A stretch of 64,000 nucleotides of DNA, taken from contig JAKADC010000005.1 of assembly GCA_021820845.1 (NCBI GenBank), positions 124,001-188,000 of the forward strand, read 5' to 3'. Shown here in pieces: positions 55,522 to 64,000 of this stretch. Made by a program: the position numbers and the translations under genes. Every line of letters starts with the position of its first letter. The stretch's first letter is position 1. This stretch comes from Pseudomonadota bacterium (GTDB taxonomy: Bacteria > Pseudomonadota > Gammaproteobacteria > Burkholderiales > Thiobacillaceae). The notes under the pieces are model-generated. The model saw nothing but the letters and a program-made list of their open reading frames with translations. It was not told the origin of the DNA and did not search any database.

Positions 55522-56129
55522 ACGTGACCGACAAGCCCTTTTCCGAATCCTGCGTGCAGAACCGCGAGCCGATTCTCGCGATCTTGCGCGAGGTGTTCGC
55601 CGACCGCCGCAACGTGCTGGAAATCGGCAGCGGCACCGGCCAGCACGCCGTGTATTTCGGAGCCGAGCTGCCGCACCTGCGCTGGCAGACGGCCGACGTT
55701 CCGCAGAACCATGCCGGCATCCGCCTTTGGCTGGCAGAAGCGGGACTGGCCAACGTGTTGCCGCCGCTGGCGCTCGACGTCAACCGGACCGACTGGCGCG
55801 GTGGCCGCTACGACGCGGTGTTTTCGGCCAATACGCTCCACATCATGGGCTGGCCGGAGGTCGAGAAATTTTTCGACGGCGTGGGCGAGGTTCTGGAGCC
55901 CGGCGGCGTCCTCGCGGTGTACGGGCCCTTCAACTACAACGGCGCCTTCACGTCGGAGAGCAACGCACGTTTCGACGCGTGGCTGAAGGCGCGCGATCCT
56001 GCGTCGGGCGTGCGCGATTTCGAGGCGGTGGACGCGCTGGCGCGCGCGCAGGGGCTGCTTCTGCAGCGGGATGTCGCGATGCCGGCGAACAACCGCACGC
56101 TCGTATGGCGCCGCGTCGAGGCGCGCTGA
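55518..56129 (+). CDS. DUF938 SAM-dependent methyltransferase
   Basis: 203 residues. The SAM-binding motif is NVLEIGSGTGQHAVYF near 35, followed by FSANTLHIMGW and GVLAVYGPFNYNG, signatures of the DUF938 group. Substrate unknown. The ATG overlaps the addA stop (ATGA), so it is cotranscribed with the nuclease genes; a functional link is not established. Confidence 0.82.
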   Translation: MNVTDKPFSESCVQNREPILAILREVFADRRNVLEIGSGTGQHAVYFGAELPHLRWQTADVPQNHAGIRLWLAEAGLANVLPPLALDVNRTDWRGGRYDAVFSANTLHIMGWPEVEKFFDGVGEVLEPGGVLAVYGPFNYNGAFTSESNARFDAWLKARDPASGVRDFEAVDALARAQGLLLQRDVAMPANNRTLVWRRVEAR

Positions 56130-56137
56130 ATTCCGCT

Positions 56138-56164
56138 TTGTCTTGCGGGGGGCTTTGCTATAAC
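56138..56164 (+). promoter_or_regulatory. Candidate promoter of the RHH-like gene
   Basis: TTGTCT and TATAAC with 15 bp between. The start would be about 20 bp before the ATG. Spacing is shorter than ideal. Confidence 0.35.
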
Positions 56165-56192
56165 AAAACCATCGTGAAGTTGGGGAACGCGC

Positions 56193-56528
56193 ATGCGCAT
56201 CGCCGAATTGATCCAGCGCTGGGGCCAGGAGGGGCACGCGCGCGCGGACGTGCGCGCCTACACCGTTCATCTGCCGCTAAGGGATGCTGCGCGCATCGAG
56301 GCATTGCACGTGATGTACCCCGGGCGCAGTGACTCCCAGTTGATGGCCGACCTGATTCGCGCCGCCCTCGACGAGCTGGAGGTGGCCATGCCCTATATAC
56401 CGGGCAATCGCGTCATCGCCGAAGACGACTACGGCGATCCGATCTACGAAGATCTCGGCCCGACGCCGCAGTTCTACTCGCTCTCGCACGAAATCCTGCG
56501 CAAGCTGGCCGCGCCGCTCGACAAATAG
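56193..56528 (+). CDS. Small conserved protein, RHH-like
   Basis: 111 residues. VRAYTVHLPLRDAARIEALHVMYPGRSDSQLMADLIRAAL resembles a ribbon-helix-helix fold: a beta strand, then two helices. DPIYEDLGPTP follows. Homologues in Pseudomonas are labelled type 1 pili tip component with no good support. DNA binding is possible but unproved. It stands alone between the addBA run and argJ. Confidence 0.65.
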   Translation: MRIAELIQRWGQEGHARADVRAYTVHLPLRDAARIEALHVMYPGRSDSQLMADLIRAALDELEVAMPYIPGNRVIAEDDYGDPIYEDLGPTPQFYSLSHEILRKLAAPLDK

Positions 56529-56619
56529 CGGGATCGCGCTTCCTTGAACGGCGGCGGATTGCGCCTGTTCGGCGCCGTGCGCGCATAGAATAACGGCTTT
56601 CCCGTTCCTGCCCGCCGCC

Positions 56620-57846
56620 ATGCCCGTCAATCTTGCCGCTCCCGACCCCGCATCCCTGCTCCCGATTGCCGGCCTCCGGCTCGGCATCGCCTCCGCGGGT
56701 ATCAAGAAACCGGGACGGCGCGACCTGACGCTGATCGAACTCGGACCAGGCAGCCAGGTCGCCGGCGTGTTCACGCAGAACCGCTTCTGCGCCGCGCCGG
56801 TCACGCTGTGCAGGCAGCACCTTGCGCACGGCGGCATTCGCGCGCTGGTGATCAACACCGGCAATGCCAACGCCGGCACCGGCGAAGAAGGCCTTGCCCG
56901 CGCGCACCGCACCTGCGAGGCGGTGGCGGGGCTGATCGGCTGCGCGGCGGAAAACGTGCTGCCCTTTTCCACCGGCGTCATCCTGGAGCCGCTGCCGATC
57001 GACAGGATCCTGGCGGCGCTGCCCGCGGCCCAGGCCGATCTCGCGCCGGACCGCTGGAGCGAGGCCGCGCACGCCATCATGACGACCGACATCGTCGCCA
57101 AGGGCGCGTCGCGCCAGGCTCGGGTGGGCAGCGCGACGGTGACGGTGACCGGGATCGCCAAGGGCTCCGGCATGATCCATCCCAACATGGCGACCATGCT
57201 GGGCTTCGTCGCGACCGACGCGGCGCTCGCGCCCGCTCTGATGCAGCGGCTGGTGAAGGAAGTGGCCGACGTGTCGTTCAACTGCGTCACCGTCGACGGC
57301 GACACCTCCACCAACGACAGCTTCATTCTGATCGCGACCGGCCAGGCCGGGAACGCCGAGATCGGCGACGCGGCGGGCGCCGATTACGCCGCGCTCAAGG
57401 ACGCGCTGAGCGAGGTGGCCATCGAACTCGCGCAGGCGATGGCGCGTGACGGAGAAGGCGCGACCAAGTTCATCACGGTGACGGTCGAAGGCGGCCGCGA
57501 CCGCTCCGAATGCAAGCAGATCGCCTATGCCATCGCGCGCTCGCCGCTGGTCAAGACGGCGTTCTTCGCGAGCGACCCCAACCTCGGCCGGATTCTCGCG
57601 GCGATCGGCTACGCGGGCGTGGCCGACCTCGACGTCAACGCGCTCAAGGTCTATCTGGGCGACGTGCTCGTCGCCGAAAACGGCGGCCGCGCTGCCAGCT
57701 ATTCGGAGGCGCAGGGCGCGGCGGTGATGGCGCAATCCGAGATCACGGTCCGCGTCGTGCTCCACCGGGGCAGCGTGAACGCCACCGTCTGGACCTGCGA
57801 TTTTTCCTACGACTACGTCAAGATCAACGCGGAATACCGCACCTGA
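56620..57846 (+). CDS. argJ: Glutamate N-acetyltransferase / amino-acid acetyltransferase
   Basis: 408 residues. [13 protein letters not shown] and the autocleavage site in [12 protein letters not shown] (the Thr becomes the beta-subunit nucleophile) identify ArgJ. It moves acetyl from N-acetylornithine to glutamate in arginine synthesis, and in bifunctional forms also uses acetyl-CoA. TAGAAT about 30 bp upstream may be its -10. Length is normal. Confidence 0.96.
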   Translation: MPVNLAAPDPASLLPIAGLRLGIASAGIKKPGRRDLTLIELGPGSQVAGVFTQNRFCAAPVTLCRQHLAHGGIRALVINTGNANAGTGEEGLARAHRTCEAVAGLIGCAAENVLPFSTGVILEPLPIDRILAALPAAQADLAPDRWSEAAHAIMTTDIVAKGASRQARVGSATVTVTGIAKGSGMIHPNMATMLGFVATDAALAPALMQRLVKEVADVSFNCVTVDGDTSTNDSFILIATGQAGNAEIGDAAGADYAALKDALSEVAIELAQAMARDGEGATKFITVTVEGGRDRSECKQIAYAIARSPLVKTAFFASDPNLGRILAAIGYAGVADLDVNALKVYLGDVLVAENGGRAASYSEAQGAAVMAQSEITVRVVLHRGSVNATVWTCDFSYDYVKINAEYRT

Positions 57847-57951
57847 GACCGGTCTTGTCGGTCCGCCCGCCGCTGAATCGCGGCCGGCGCGCCGGTTGCC
57901 TTTGTCGGCTGAAACCTCAATTTTTCCCGAGCCAGCGGCTAGAATCTCCGG

Positions 57952-58791
57952 ATGACCGATCTCGCCGACCTGATTCCGCGCATCGAACGGCTGCTCGACC
58001 GTCTCGATCCGCCGCCCACCTTGCGCGACCTCGACTGGAAAACCGTCCGCGCGGCGCGCTGGGCCGCGCAGTCGGCCGAACTCAAGCCCATCCTCCACCC
58101 CCAGCGCGTCGCGCTCAGGGATCTGCTGGCGATCGACGACCAGAAGCGGGAGGTCGAGGCCAACACGCGCCAGTTCGTCGCCGGCAAACCCGCCAACAAC
58201 GTGCTGCTGACCGGCGCGCGTGGCTGCGGCAAGTCTTCGCTGGTGAAGGCGGTGCACGCCAAATACGCGCCCAAGGGGCTGCGCCTGATCGAGGTGGACA
58301 AGGCCGGATTGCCGGACCTGCCCAACCTGTTCGACCTGCTGGCGGATGCCGATCACCGCTTCATCGTCTTCATCGACGACCTCACGTTTGCCGAGCACGA
58401 GCCGGGCTACGCGAGCCTCAAGGCCGCGCTCGACGGCTCGCTCGCCGGGCCGTCCGACAACGTGCTGATCTACGCGACCAGCAATCGTCGTCATCTGATG
58501 CCCGAATACATGGCGGAAAACCTGGAAACGAGGCATCTCGGCGGCGAAGTGCATCCGGGCGAGGCAATCGAGGAAAAGATCTCGCTGTCCGATCGCTTCG
58601 GGCTGTGGGTGCCGTTTCACGGCATGGCCCAGGACACCTACCTCGCCATCGCGCGACACTGGGCGGCGACGCTGGGCGCGCCCGCCGACGACGGCTTCGA
58701 GCGCGCGGCACTGCAATGGTCGCTCGGCCGCGGTGCGCGCAACGGCCGCGTGGCATGGCAATTCGCGCGCGACTGGGCGGGCAAACGATGA
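57952..58791 (+). CDS. DUF815 AAA ATP-binding protein
   Basis: 279 residues. Walker A LLTGARGCGKSSL near 82-94, Walker B FIVFIDDLTF near 137. RRHLMPEYMAEN and VPFHGMAQDTYLAIARHW are family marks. Function unknown. TAGAAT ends 6 bp before the ATG and no ribosome site is visible, so the mRNA may be leaderless. The stop overlaps the Nudix gene (ATGA). Confidence 0.85.
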   Translation: MTDLADLIPRIERLLDRLDPPPTLRDLDWKTVRAARWAAQSAELKPILHPQRVALRDLLAIDDQKREVEANTRQFVAGKPANNVLLTGARGCGKSSLVKAVHAKYAPKGLRLIEVDKAGLPDLPNLFDLLADADHRFIVFIDDLTFAEHEPGYASLKAALDGSLAGPSDNVLIYATSNRRHLMPEYMAENLETRHLGGEVHPGEAIEEKISLSDRFGLWVPFHGMAQDTYLAIARHWAATLGAPADDGFERAALQWSLGRGARNGRVAWQFARDWAGKR

Positions 58792-59729
58792 GCCTCGCTT
58801 CCATCATCGAAGTCGCGGCCGCGGTCCTCACGCAGCAGGACGGCCGCGTGCTGCTCGCACAGCGGCCCGCCGGCAAGGCCTACGCCGGTTATTGGGAATT
58901 CCCCGGCGGCAAGGTCGAGCCGGGCGAGTCGCTCGACGCGGCGCTGGTCCGCGAACTGCACGAGGAACTCGGGATCGCCGTCACGCACGCATGCCGCTGG
59001 ATCACGCGCGTGTTCGAATATCCCCACGCCACGGTGCGGCTCAATTTCTTCCGCGTCTTCGACTGGCAGGGCACGCCGCACCCGCACGAGGGGCAGATTT
59101 TTTCCTGGCAGCGGCCCGACGCGGTCGAGGTCACGCCGCTCCTGCCGGCCAATTTCCCCATCGTCAAGGCGTTGTCGCTGCCGCCGGTGCTGGGCATATC
59201 CAACGCCGAGGCGCTCGGCATGGACAGCTTCCTGGCGCGCCTGGACGTCGCGCTCGCCGACGGCCTGCGGCTGATCCAGGTGCGCGACAAGACGCTGCCG
59301 GACGACGAGCGCCTGCATCTGGCGCGCGAGGTCGTGCGCCGCGCGCGTCCCCACGGCGCGCGCGTGCTCGTCAACGGGCCCCTGGAGCTGGCCCGCGCGG
59401 CCGGCGCCGACGGCATCCACCTCGACGCGTCGGCCGCCGCGCGGCTGACGGTGCGGCCCGATTGCGAATGGGTCGGCGTGTCGTGCCACGACGCCGGGGA
59501 ACTGGCGCAGGCCGCGGCGCTGGGCGCGGATTTTTCCCTGCTGTCGCCGGTATTGCCGACGCTCACGCATCCGGGCGCCGCGACGCTCGGCTGGGAGGTT
59601 TTTTCGGCACTCGCGGCCGCCAGCCCGATTCCCGTGTACGGCCTCGGCGGGCTCGGACGCGATAACGTGGCGCTGGCGCAATCGCACGGTGCGCACGGCG
59701 TGGCGCTGCTGCGGGGTGCCTGGACGTGA
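58788..59729 (+). CDS. Nudix hydrolase fused to thiamine-phosphate synthase-like domain
   Basis: 313 residues. Residues 1-130 hold the Nudix box GGKVEPGESLDAALVRELHEELGI, as in MutT, which cleans 8-oxo-dGTP. Residues 140-313 form a ThiE-like TIM barrel (LIQVRDKTLPDDE, VNGPLELARAAGADGIHL, FSLLSPVLPTLTHPG). This fusion is widespread in beta- and gammaproteobacteria; whether the second domain makes thiamine phosphate is not known. It overlaps the genes on either side. Confidence 0.88.
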   Translation: MSLASIIEVAAAVLTQQDGRVLLAQRPAGKAYAGYWEFPGGKVEPGESLDAALVRELHEELGIAVTHACRWITRVFEYPHATVRLNFFRVFDWQGTPHPHEGQIFSWQRPDAVEVTPLLPANFPIVKALSLPPVLGISNAEALGMDSFLARLDVALADGLRLIQVRDKTLPDDERLHLAREVVRRARPHGARVLVNGPLELARAAGADGIHLDASAAARLTVRPDCEWVGVSCHDAGELAQAAALGADFSLLSPVLPTLTHPGAATLGWEVFSALAAASPIPVYGLGGLGRDNVALAQSHGAHGVALLRGAWT

Positions 59730-60196
59730 AGCCACCCGGAGATCCGGCAGGGACCGGCGCCGCTCGTCCGTTGGCTTATCGCCTGCGGGTGTGGATGCCG
59801 CTTTTGCTCGCCCTCACGCTGGCGGCGATCGCGGTGGCCGGCTACTGGCTGAGCCGACCGGCGAAGGCGCAGGTCATCGCCTGCGCGGATCCGCAGGCGG
59901 GGTGTACCTTCAGCCATCACGGGACGAGCGCCAGCCTGCGCTTTTCCACCCGCCCCACGCCCTTGAAGGCGTTCGACCTGAACGTCGATGTCCCGGGTGC
60001 GGCGCGGGTGAGTGCCGAATTCCAGATGAACGGCATGGAAATGGGCTTCAATCGCTACGACCTGTCGCCCACGGGGGGCGGGACGACGTTCGCGTCGAGC
60101 GTCACCCTGCCCGTATGCGTAAGCGGACGGCGCGACTGGACGCTCTACCTCGAGATCGACGGGACGCATTATGCGTTGCCCTTCAGTACCCGCTGA
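59726..60196 (+). CDS. Small membrane-anchored periplasmic protein, function unknown
   Basis: 156 residues from a GTG overlapping the previous stop (GTGA). One membrane segment (about 22-45), then a periplasmic part of about 110 residues. Two cysteines (ACADPQAGC) might form a disulfide. EFQMNGMEMGFNRYDL is Met-rich and could bind copper, but that is a guess. No family recognised. Confidence 0.65.
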   Translation: MKPPGDPAGTGAARPLAYRLRVWMPLLLALTLAAIAVAGYWLSRPAKAQVIACADPQAGCTFSHHGTSASLRFSTRPTPLKAFDLNVDVPGAARVSAEFQMNGMEMGFNRYDLSPTGGGTTFASSVTLPVCVSGRRDWTLYLEIDGTHYALPFSTR

Positions 60197-60232
60197 AACT
60201 GTCCGTACATGTTAGGGTCATAAAGCTGGGCC

Positions 60233-60238
60233 TATAAT
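60233..60238 (+). promoter_or_regulatory. phoU: -10 element of phoU
   Basis: A perfect TATAAT 31 bp before the ATG. The -35 region (TGTTAG at 17-bp spacing) is poor, so an activator may be needed. Confidence 0.55.
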
Positions 60239-60269
60239 CAGAGACGAGAAACTGGAGGGACTGATAAAA

Positions 60270-60971
60270 ATGCCAACGGAACACACCTACAAGCAGTTTG
60301 ACGCCGAGCTGGAAGCCGTGCGCGCCAACGTGCTGAAAATGGGTGGCCTGGTCGAGGAACAGATCGTGAACGCCATCGAGGCGCTCATCCAGGGCGACAT
60401 GAAGCTCGCCGATCAGGTGGATGCCAACGATCACAACGTCAACGCGCTGGAAGTGGCCATCGACGAGGACTGCACGCACATCATCGCGCGGCGCCAGCCC
60501 ACCGCGTCCGACCTGCGCATGGTGATGATGGTGGTCAAGACCATCACCGATCTCGAACGCATCGGCGACGAGGCCGCCAAGATCGCCCGCATGGCGCGGC
60601 TGATCCACCAGACCGAGCGCATCAGCCTGCCGCGCTTTTCCGAAGTCAAGTACATGGGCGATCTGGTGCTCGACATGTTGCGCAAGGCGCTCGACAGCTT
60701 TGCCCGCCTGGACGCCACCAAGGCGGTCGAGATCGCTCGCCAGGATCAGGCGGTGGACGAGGAGTTCCGCCTCAACCTGCGCCACCTCATCACCTTCATG
60801 ATGGAGGACCCGCGCACGATTTCGGTCTTCATCGACATCCTGTTCGTCACCAAGGCGATCGAGCGGATGGGCGACCACGCGAAGAACATGTCGGAATACG
60901 TGGTGTACATGGTGAAGGGCAAGGACGTGCGCCACACGTCGCTGGAGGAAATCGAGAAGGAAGTCCTCTAG
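60270..60971 (+). CDS. phoU: Phosphate transport regulator PhoU
   Basis: 233 residues of two three-helix PhoU repeats, each with the metal-binding pattern (VDANDHNVNALE and RQDQAVDEEFRLN), plus DLERIGDEAAKIA and AIERMGDHAKNMSEY. It restrains PhoR signalling with the Pst transporter. No pst or phoBR genes are in the window, so this is a lone copy or a distal one. Ribosome site GGAGGG. A 38-bp palindrome terminator follows. Confidence 0.94.
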   Translation: MPTEHTYKQFDAELEAVRANVLKMGGLVEEQIVNAIEALIQGDMKLADQVDANDHNVNALEVAIDEDCTHIIARRQPTASDLRMVMMVVKTITDLERIGDEAAKIARMARLIHQTERISLPRFSEVKYMGDLVLDMLRKALDSFARLDATKAVEIARQDQAVDEEFRLNLRHLITFMMEDPRTISVFIDILFVTKAIERMGDHAKNMSEYVVYMVKGKDVRHTSLEEIEKEVL

Positions 60972-60986
60972 ACGCGACGACGCCTT

Positions 60987-61024
60987 CCATGAAAAACGGG
61001 CGCCGCGGCGCCCGTTTTTCATGG
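60987..61024. terminator. 38-bp perfect palindrome, bidirectional terminator
   Basis: Both strands read CCATGAAAAACGGGCGCCG followed by its exact reverse complement. The inner GC stem flanked by AAAAA and TTTTT makes an intrinsic terminator in both directions. It lies 16 bp past phoU and 13 bp past the end of yggX on the opposite strand, serving both. Confidence 0.93.
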
Positions 61025-61036
61025 ATGCGAAGGTGC

Positions 61037-61312
61037 TTACTTGCTGGGCGGCACGTATCCCGCCGCGACGTCGACGCTGCCGCCGCCGAAAAAGTAACGG
61101 TCCATCTGCTCCATCAGGTACGCGCGCGCCTGCGGATCCGCCAGGTTGAGGCGGTTTTCGTTGATGAGCATGGTCTGGTGGCGCTGCCAGCCGCCCCAGG
61201 CTTCCTTCGACACGTTCTCGAATATCTTCTTGCCCAGCTCGCCCGGCACAGGCTGGAAGGCCAGGCCTTCGGCTTCGCGTCCGAGCTTCACACAATTCAC
61301 CATGCGCGTCAT
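61037..61312 (-). CDS. yggX: Probable Fe(2+)-trafficking protein YggX
   Basis: 91 residues. [28 protein letters not shown] holds the conserved Cys; [18 protein letters not shown] and the C-terminal YFFGG are family marks. It protects Fe-S clusters from oxidation and helps repair them. MTRMVNC is the usual start, and GAAGGAGCAGGA precedes it. The TPR gene lies just upstream. Confidence 0.94.
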   Translation of the reverse strand: MTRMVNCVKLGREAEGLAFQPVPGELGKKIFENVSKEAWGGWQRHQTMLINENRLNLADPQARAYLMEQMDRYFFGGGSVDVAAGYVPPSK

Positions 61313-61335
61313 TTCCTGCTCCTTCGATTCAATAT

Positions 61336-61671
61336 TCAGTCGTCCGATTTTAACCCAAGCCGCTTCTCTATTCGCCTTGCGAACACGGTCATTTCCTTGG
61401 CCGCCTGCTTGTCGCCACGCGCCTCGGCGACGGCGATGCCCTGCCGGTACGCCGCCAGCGCGTCGTTCCACGCCTCGGCCTCGGCCAGCGCCTTGCCCAG
61501 GAGCTTCCATGCCGCCGAATACTTCGGATCGTGCTCGACGGCACGGCGCAAATGCTCGGCGGCCGTCCGCGCCTCGCCCAGCTTGAGGTACTCGTTGCCC
61601 AGCGCGTATCGCAGCATGGCGTTGTCGCGGCCGGCTGCGAGCATGGCAAGGAAGTTTTCGGGTCCGGACAT
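61336..61671 (-). CDS. Small tetratricopeptide repeat protein
   Basis: 111 residues with two to three TPRs ([30 protein letters not shown] and [27 protein letters not shown]). No signal peptide. It probably binds protein partners; none is known. It sits 23 bp upstream of yggX on the same strand. Confidence 0.78.
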   Translation of the reverse strand: MSGPENFLAMLAAGRDNAMLRYALGNEYLKLGEARTAAEHLRRAVEHDPKYSAAWKLLGKALAEAEAWNDALAAYRQGIAVAEARGDKQAAKEMTVFARRIEKRLGLKSDD

Positions 61672-61789
61672 TCAGGTCACGCGATGATCGTGAGGAATTC
61701 GGGTTTGCAGGGAAGTTTCACGGGGCCGATCCAGTGATTCATAGACCGGACCGGGCAAAGTTTCCACAAGGACGTCCGGCGAGATGCGC

Positions 61790-63247
61790 TCACGCACGCC
61801 AGAACGTCCGCGTGAACAGCACGAACACCGTCATCAGCTCGAGCCGCCCGAGCAGCATCGTGAACGTGCAGACCCAGGTCTGGAAGTCGTTCAGCACGCT
61901 GTAGTTGGTCGCGGGCCCGACCTGATTCAATCCGGGGCCGGCGTTGTTGATGCAGGCGATGATGGCGGAAAAGGCAGAAACGAAGTCCAGCCCGCTCGCC
62001 ACCAGGATCAGGGTCAGGGCGAGAACGCTGCTGATGTAGAGCATCACGAACACCTGCACGGCGAACGCCACCTGGTTGGACACCGGAAGCCCGCCCACCT
62101 TGATCGGCAGCACCGCGGTGGGGTGGATCTGCCGCTGCAGTTCGCGCTGGCTTTGCTTGAACATCAGCAGGCTGCGGATCATCTTGATGCCGCCGCCGGT
62201 CGAGCCCGAACTGACCGTCACGCAACTCAGGAGCAGCATCCAAAGCGGCACGAAAAACGGCCAGCGATTGAAGTCGGCGCTGGCGAAGCCGCAATCCGTC
62301 GCCAGCGAAACCAGGTTGAAGCTGACGTGGCGCAGCGCGGTCCAGTAGCTCGGATAGATTCCCGCGTGCCATACGTAAAGCGCTGCGGCGATGCAGCTGA
62401 CCAGCACCAGCACCAGCATGGGCAGCACTTCCGGATCGGCCCGGTAGGCCCGCAGGCTGCGGCTGCGGAAGGCCAGGAAGTGCGTGGCGAAGTTCATCGC
62501 GGCGAGCAGCATGAAAACGATCAGGACGGCTTCGATCGCGGGGGAATCGAAGTAGCCGACGCTGGCGTCGTGCGTCGAGAAGCCGCCCAGTCCCATGGCC
62601 GAAAAGGCGTGGCAGACGGCGTCGAACCAGTTCATTCCGGCGAGCTTGAGCGCCACGATGCAGGCCGCGGTAATCGCGGCGTAAACCAGCCAGAGCGACT
62701 TGGCCGTATCCGCGATTCGCGGCGTCAGCTTCGAGTCCTTCATGGGTCCCGGCGTTTCGGCCTTGAAGAGCTGGCGTCCGCCGATTCCCAGCATGGGAAG
62801 AATGGCCACCGCGAGCACGATGATGCCCATCCCGCCGAGCCAGTTGAGCAGGTGCCGCCACAGGTTGATGGAACGCGGCAGCGCGTCCAGGCCCGACAGG
62901 ACCGTCGCGCCGGTCGTCGACAGGCCCGAAGCGGTTTCGAAATACGCGTCGGTGAAACTCAGTCCGGGCAGGAAATTCAGCAGGGGCAGGGTGGCGAAGG
63001 CGGGGAGCACAGCCCATACCAGGACCACCAGGAGGAAGCCGTCGCGGGTCTGCAGCTCGCGCTTGTTGTGGCGGGTAAAAAGCCAGGTCAGCAGGCCCGA
63101 GCCGAAGGTGATCAGGAAGGCCTCGTCGTAGGCATGCAGCGCCGCATCCTGCCAGACGAAGGCGACGCCCAGCGGCAGCAGCATGGTGAAGGCGAAAATC
63201 AGCACCACCAGACCCAGCACGTGCAGGATAGGAAGGATGCGGCGCAT
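61790..63247 (-). CDS. trkH: Trk-type potassium uptake protein TrkH
   Basis: 485 residues with about ten to twelve membrane segments and four selectivity-filter loops: SGLSTTGATVLSG, SAMGLGGFSTHD, GSTGGGIKM and INNAGPGL. It is the K+ channel subunit gated by TrkA. It follows trkA by 3 bp on the same strand, forming the usual pair. Confidence 0.95.
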   Translation of the reverse strand: MRRILPILHVLGLVVLIFAFTMLLPLGVAFVWQDAALHAYDEAFLITFGSGLLTWLFTRHNKRELQTRDGFLLVVLVWAVLPAFATLPLLNFLPGLSFTDAYFETASGLSTTGATVLSGLDALPRSINLWRHLLNWLGGMGIIVLAVAILPMLGIGGRQLFKAETPGPMKDSKLTPRIADTAKSLWLVYAAITAACIVALKLAGMNWFDAVCHAFSAMGLGGFSTHDASVGYFDSPAIEAVLIVFMLLAAMNFATHFLAFRSRSLRAYRADPEVLPMLVLVLVSCIAAALYVWHAGIYPSYWTALRHVSFNLVSLATDCGFASADFNRWPFFVPLWMLLLSCVTVSSGSTGGGIKMIRSLLMFKQSQRELQRQIHPTAVLPIKVGGLPVSNQVAFAVQVFVMLYISSVLALTLILVASGLDFVSAFSAIIACINNAGPGLNQVGPATNYSVLNDFQTWVCTFTMLLGRLELMTVFVLFTRTFWRA

Positions 63248-63250
63248 GGT

Positions 63251-64000
63251 TCAGAAGAAGCCGAAACCGACCTGAAGCAGTTTTTCCACCCTGGGAATGA
63301 TGCGCTTGTTGAGGACGAACACGATGAGGTGATCTTCCGCCTCGATCAGCGTGTCGTGATGGACGATGATGACGTCGTTGTTGCGGATGATCGCCGCGAC
63401 CGTTGCGCCGTCGGGCAGGTCGATCTCCGCGAGGCGCCGGCCGACGACGCGCGAGGTCTTCGCATCGCCGTGCACCGCCACCTCGAGCACCTCGGCGGCG
63501 CCGCGCCGCAATGAATGCACGGCGACCATGTCGCCGCGGCGGATCTTGGACAGGAGCGGCCCGACCGTTGCCTGGGCGGGCGAGATCGCGATGTCGATCT
63601 GGCCCCCCTGCACCAGGTCGACGTAGGCCGAGCGATTGATCAGCGCGATCACGCGGTGCGCGCCCATCCGCTTGGCCAGCAGCGCGGACATGATGTTGTC
63701 TTCGTCGTCGTTGGTGAGCGCGCAGAAGACGTCCATCGACGCGATGTGCTCCTGCTCGAGCAGCTCCTCGTCGGTCGCATCGCCCTGCAGCACCAGCGTG
63801 TGATGGAGCTGCTCGGCCAGCAGCTTGCTGACCGACTTGTTGTGGTCGATGACCTTGACGTCGTAATCGCGTTCGATGCGCGCGGCCAGCCGCCGCCCGA
63901 TGTTGCCGCCGCCGGCGATCATGACTTTCCTGACCGGCCGCTCGATGCGGCGCAATTCGCGCATCACCGAGGGAATATCCCCCTTGCGCGCGAGAAAGAA
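63251..64000 (-). CDS. trkA: Trk potassium regulatory subunit TrkA, C-terminal part
   Basis: At least 250 residues remain; the frame runs open to the window edge, so the gene starts beyond 64000. The visible part covers the second RCK module: VMIAGGGNIGRRLA (NAD-binding), DVFCALTNDDEDNIMSALLAKRMG, and a C-terminal TrkA_C domain with VAAIIRNNDVIIVHHDTLIEAEDHLIVF. It regulates TrkH by nucleotide binding. Full length is usually about 458 residues. Confidence 0.94.
   Translation of the reverse strand, partial: FFLARKGDIPSVMRELRRIERPVRKVMIAGGGNIGRRLAARIERDYDVKVIDHNKSVSKLLAEQLHHTLVLQGDATDEELLEQEHIASMDVFCALTNDDEDNIMSALLAKRMGAHRVIALINRSAYVDLVQGGQIDIAISPAQATVGPLLSKIRRGDMVAVHSLRRGAAEVLEVAVHGDAKTSRVVGRRLAEIDLPDGATVAAIIRNNDVIIVHHDTLIEAEDHLIVFVLNKRIIPRVEKLLQVGFGFF

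Noticed and set aside
60199-60216. PHO box before phoU
   Set aside because: CTGTCCG followed at 11-bp spacing by TGTTAGG is a weak match to the CTGTCAT direct repeat; the second half fits poorly.
61746-61779. CCGGAC/GTCCGG inverted repeat between trkH and the TPR gene as a terminator
   Set aside because: Only 6-bp arms around a 22-nt loop and no T run on the relevant strand.

Overview
The window is GC-rich bacterial chromosome, densely packed with mostly overlapping genes. The gene content fits a facultatively denitrifying betaproteobacterium, most likely a Thiobacillus-like sulfur-oxidising autotroph. That placement is an inference from the cytochrome cd1 nitrite reductase cluster, the trxA-rho-rpmE order, a persulfide dioxygenase and a glycolate oxidase operon; no 16S or core marker is present to prove it. 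I saw no insertion sequence, prophage, CRISPR array, rRNA or tRNA.

Region 1 (1-2.2 kb) holds the tail of a penicillin-binding endopeptidase closed by a good terminator, an AEC permease and a beta-hydroxyacid dehydrogenase. Region 2 (2.3-14.3 kb) is a complete denitrification module: a Dnr-type regulator divergent from a NosR/NirI-like flavo-iron-sulfur membrane protein, then nirS-nirC-nirF-nirDL-nirG-nirH-nirJ-nirN, with a porin convergent at the end. FNR/Dnr boxes lie in the dnr-nirI gap and as a tandem pair before nirS. A strong hairpin separates nirS from nirC. The cluster makes the enzyme and most of the heme d1 pathway, but nirE is not in view.

Region 3 (14.5-28.6 kb) is general metabolism and cell-envelope upkeep: a glyoxalase II-like hydrolase, a thioredoxin-HEAT fusion, a DMT permease, a minus-strand run of SrkA-like kinase, NAGGN-type amidotransferase, MltB and a zinc-ribbon protein, a B12-dependent ribonucleotide reductase with a possible leader peptide, a patatin phospholipase, a GIY-YIG protein, an EAL/HDOD signalling protein, an unknown conserved protein, a GcvR-like ACT protein and an AI-2E family permease. 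Region 4 (28.7-34.3 kb) is an opgG-opgH-opgD operon for osmoregulated periplasmic glucans.

Region 5 (34.4-43.4 kb) is the least explained part. An IclR regulator is divergent from a phosphoketolase-like TPP enzyme, a DUF1537 acid-sugar kinase, glcDEF and a persulfide dioxygenase. The genes are close enough to be one transcript, and palindromes lie at both starts. It looks like a C2/C4 sugar-acid salvage pathway whose substrate is unknown. Region 6 (43.4-49.1 kb) has mobA, a membrane glycosyltransferase, an M48 lipoprotein protease, rpmE, rho and trxA. Region 7 (49.3-61.0 kb) has fdxA, an AddBA-like recombination nuclease, a methyltransferase, an RHH-like protein, argJ, an AAA protein, a Nudix-ThiE fusion, a small membrane protein and phoU, closed by a 38-bp perfect palindrome. 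Region 8 (61-64 kb) has yggX, a TPR protein, trkH and the C-terminal part of trkA, which runs off the window.
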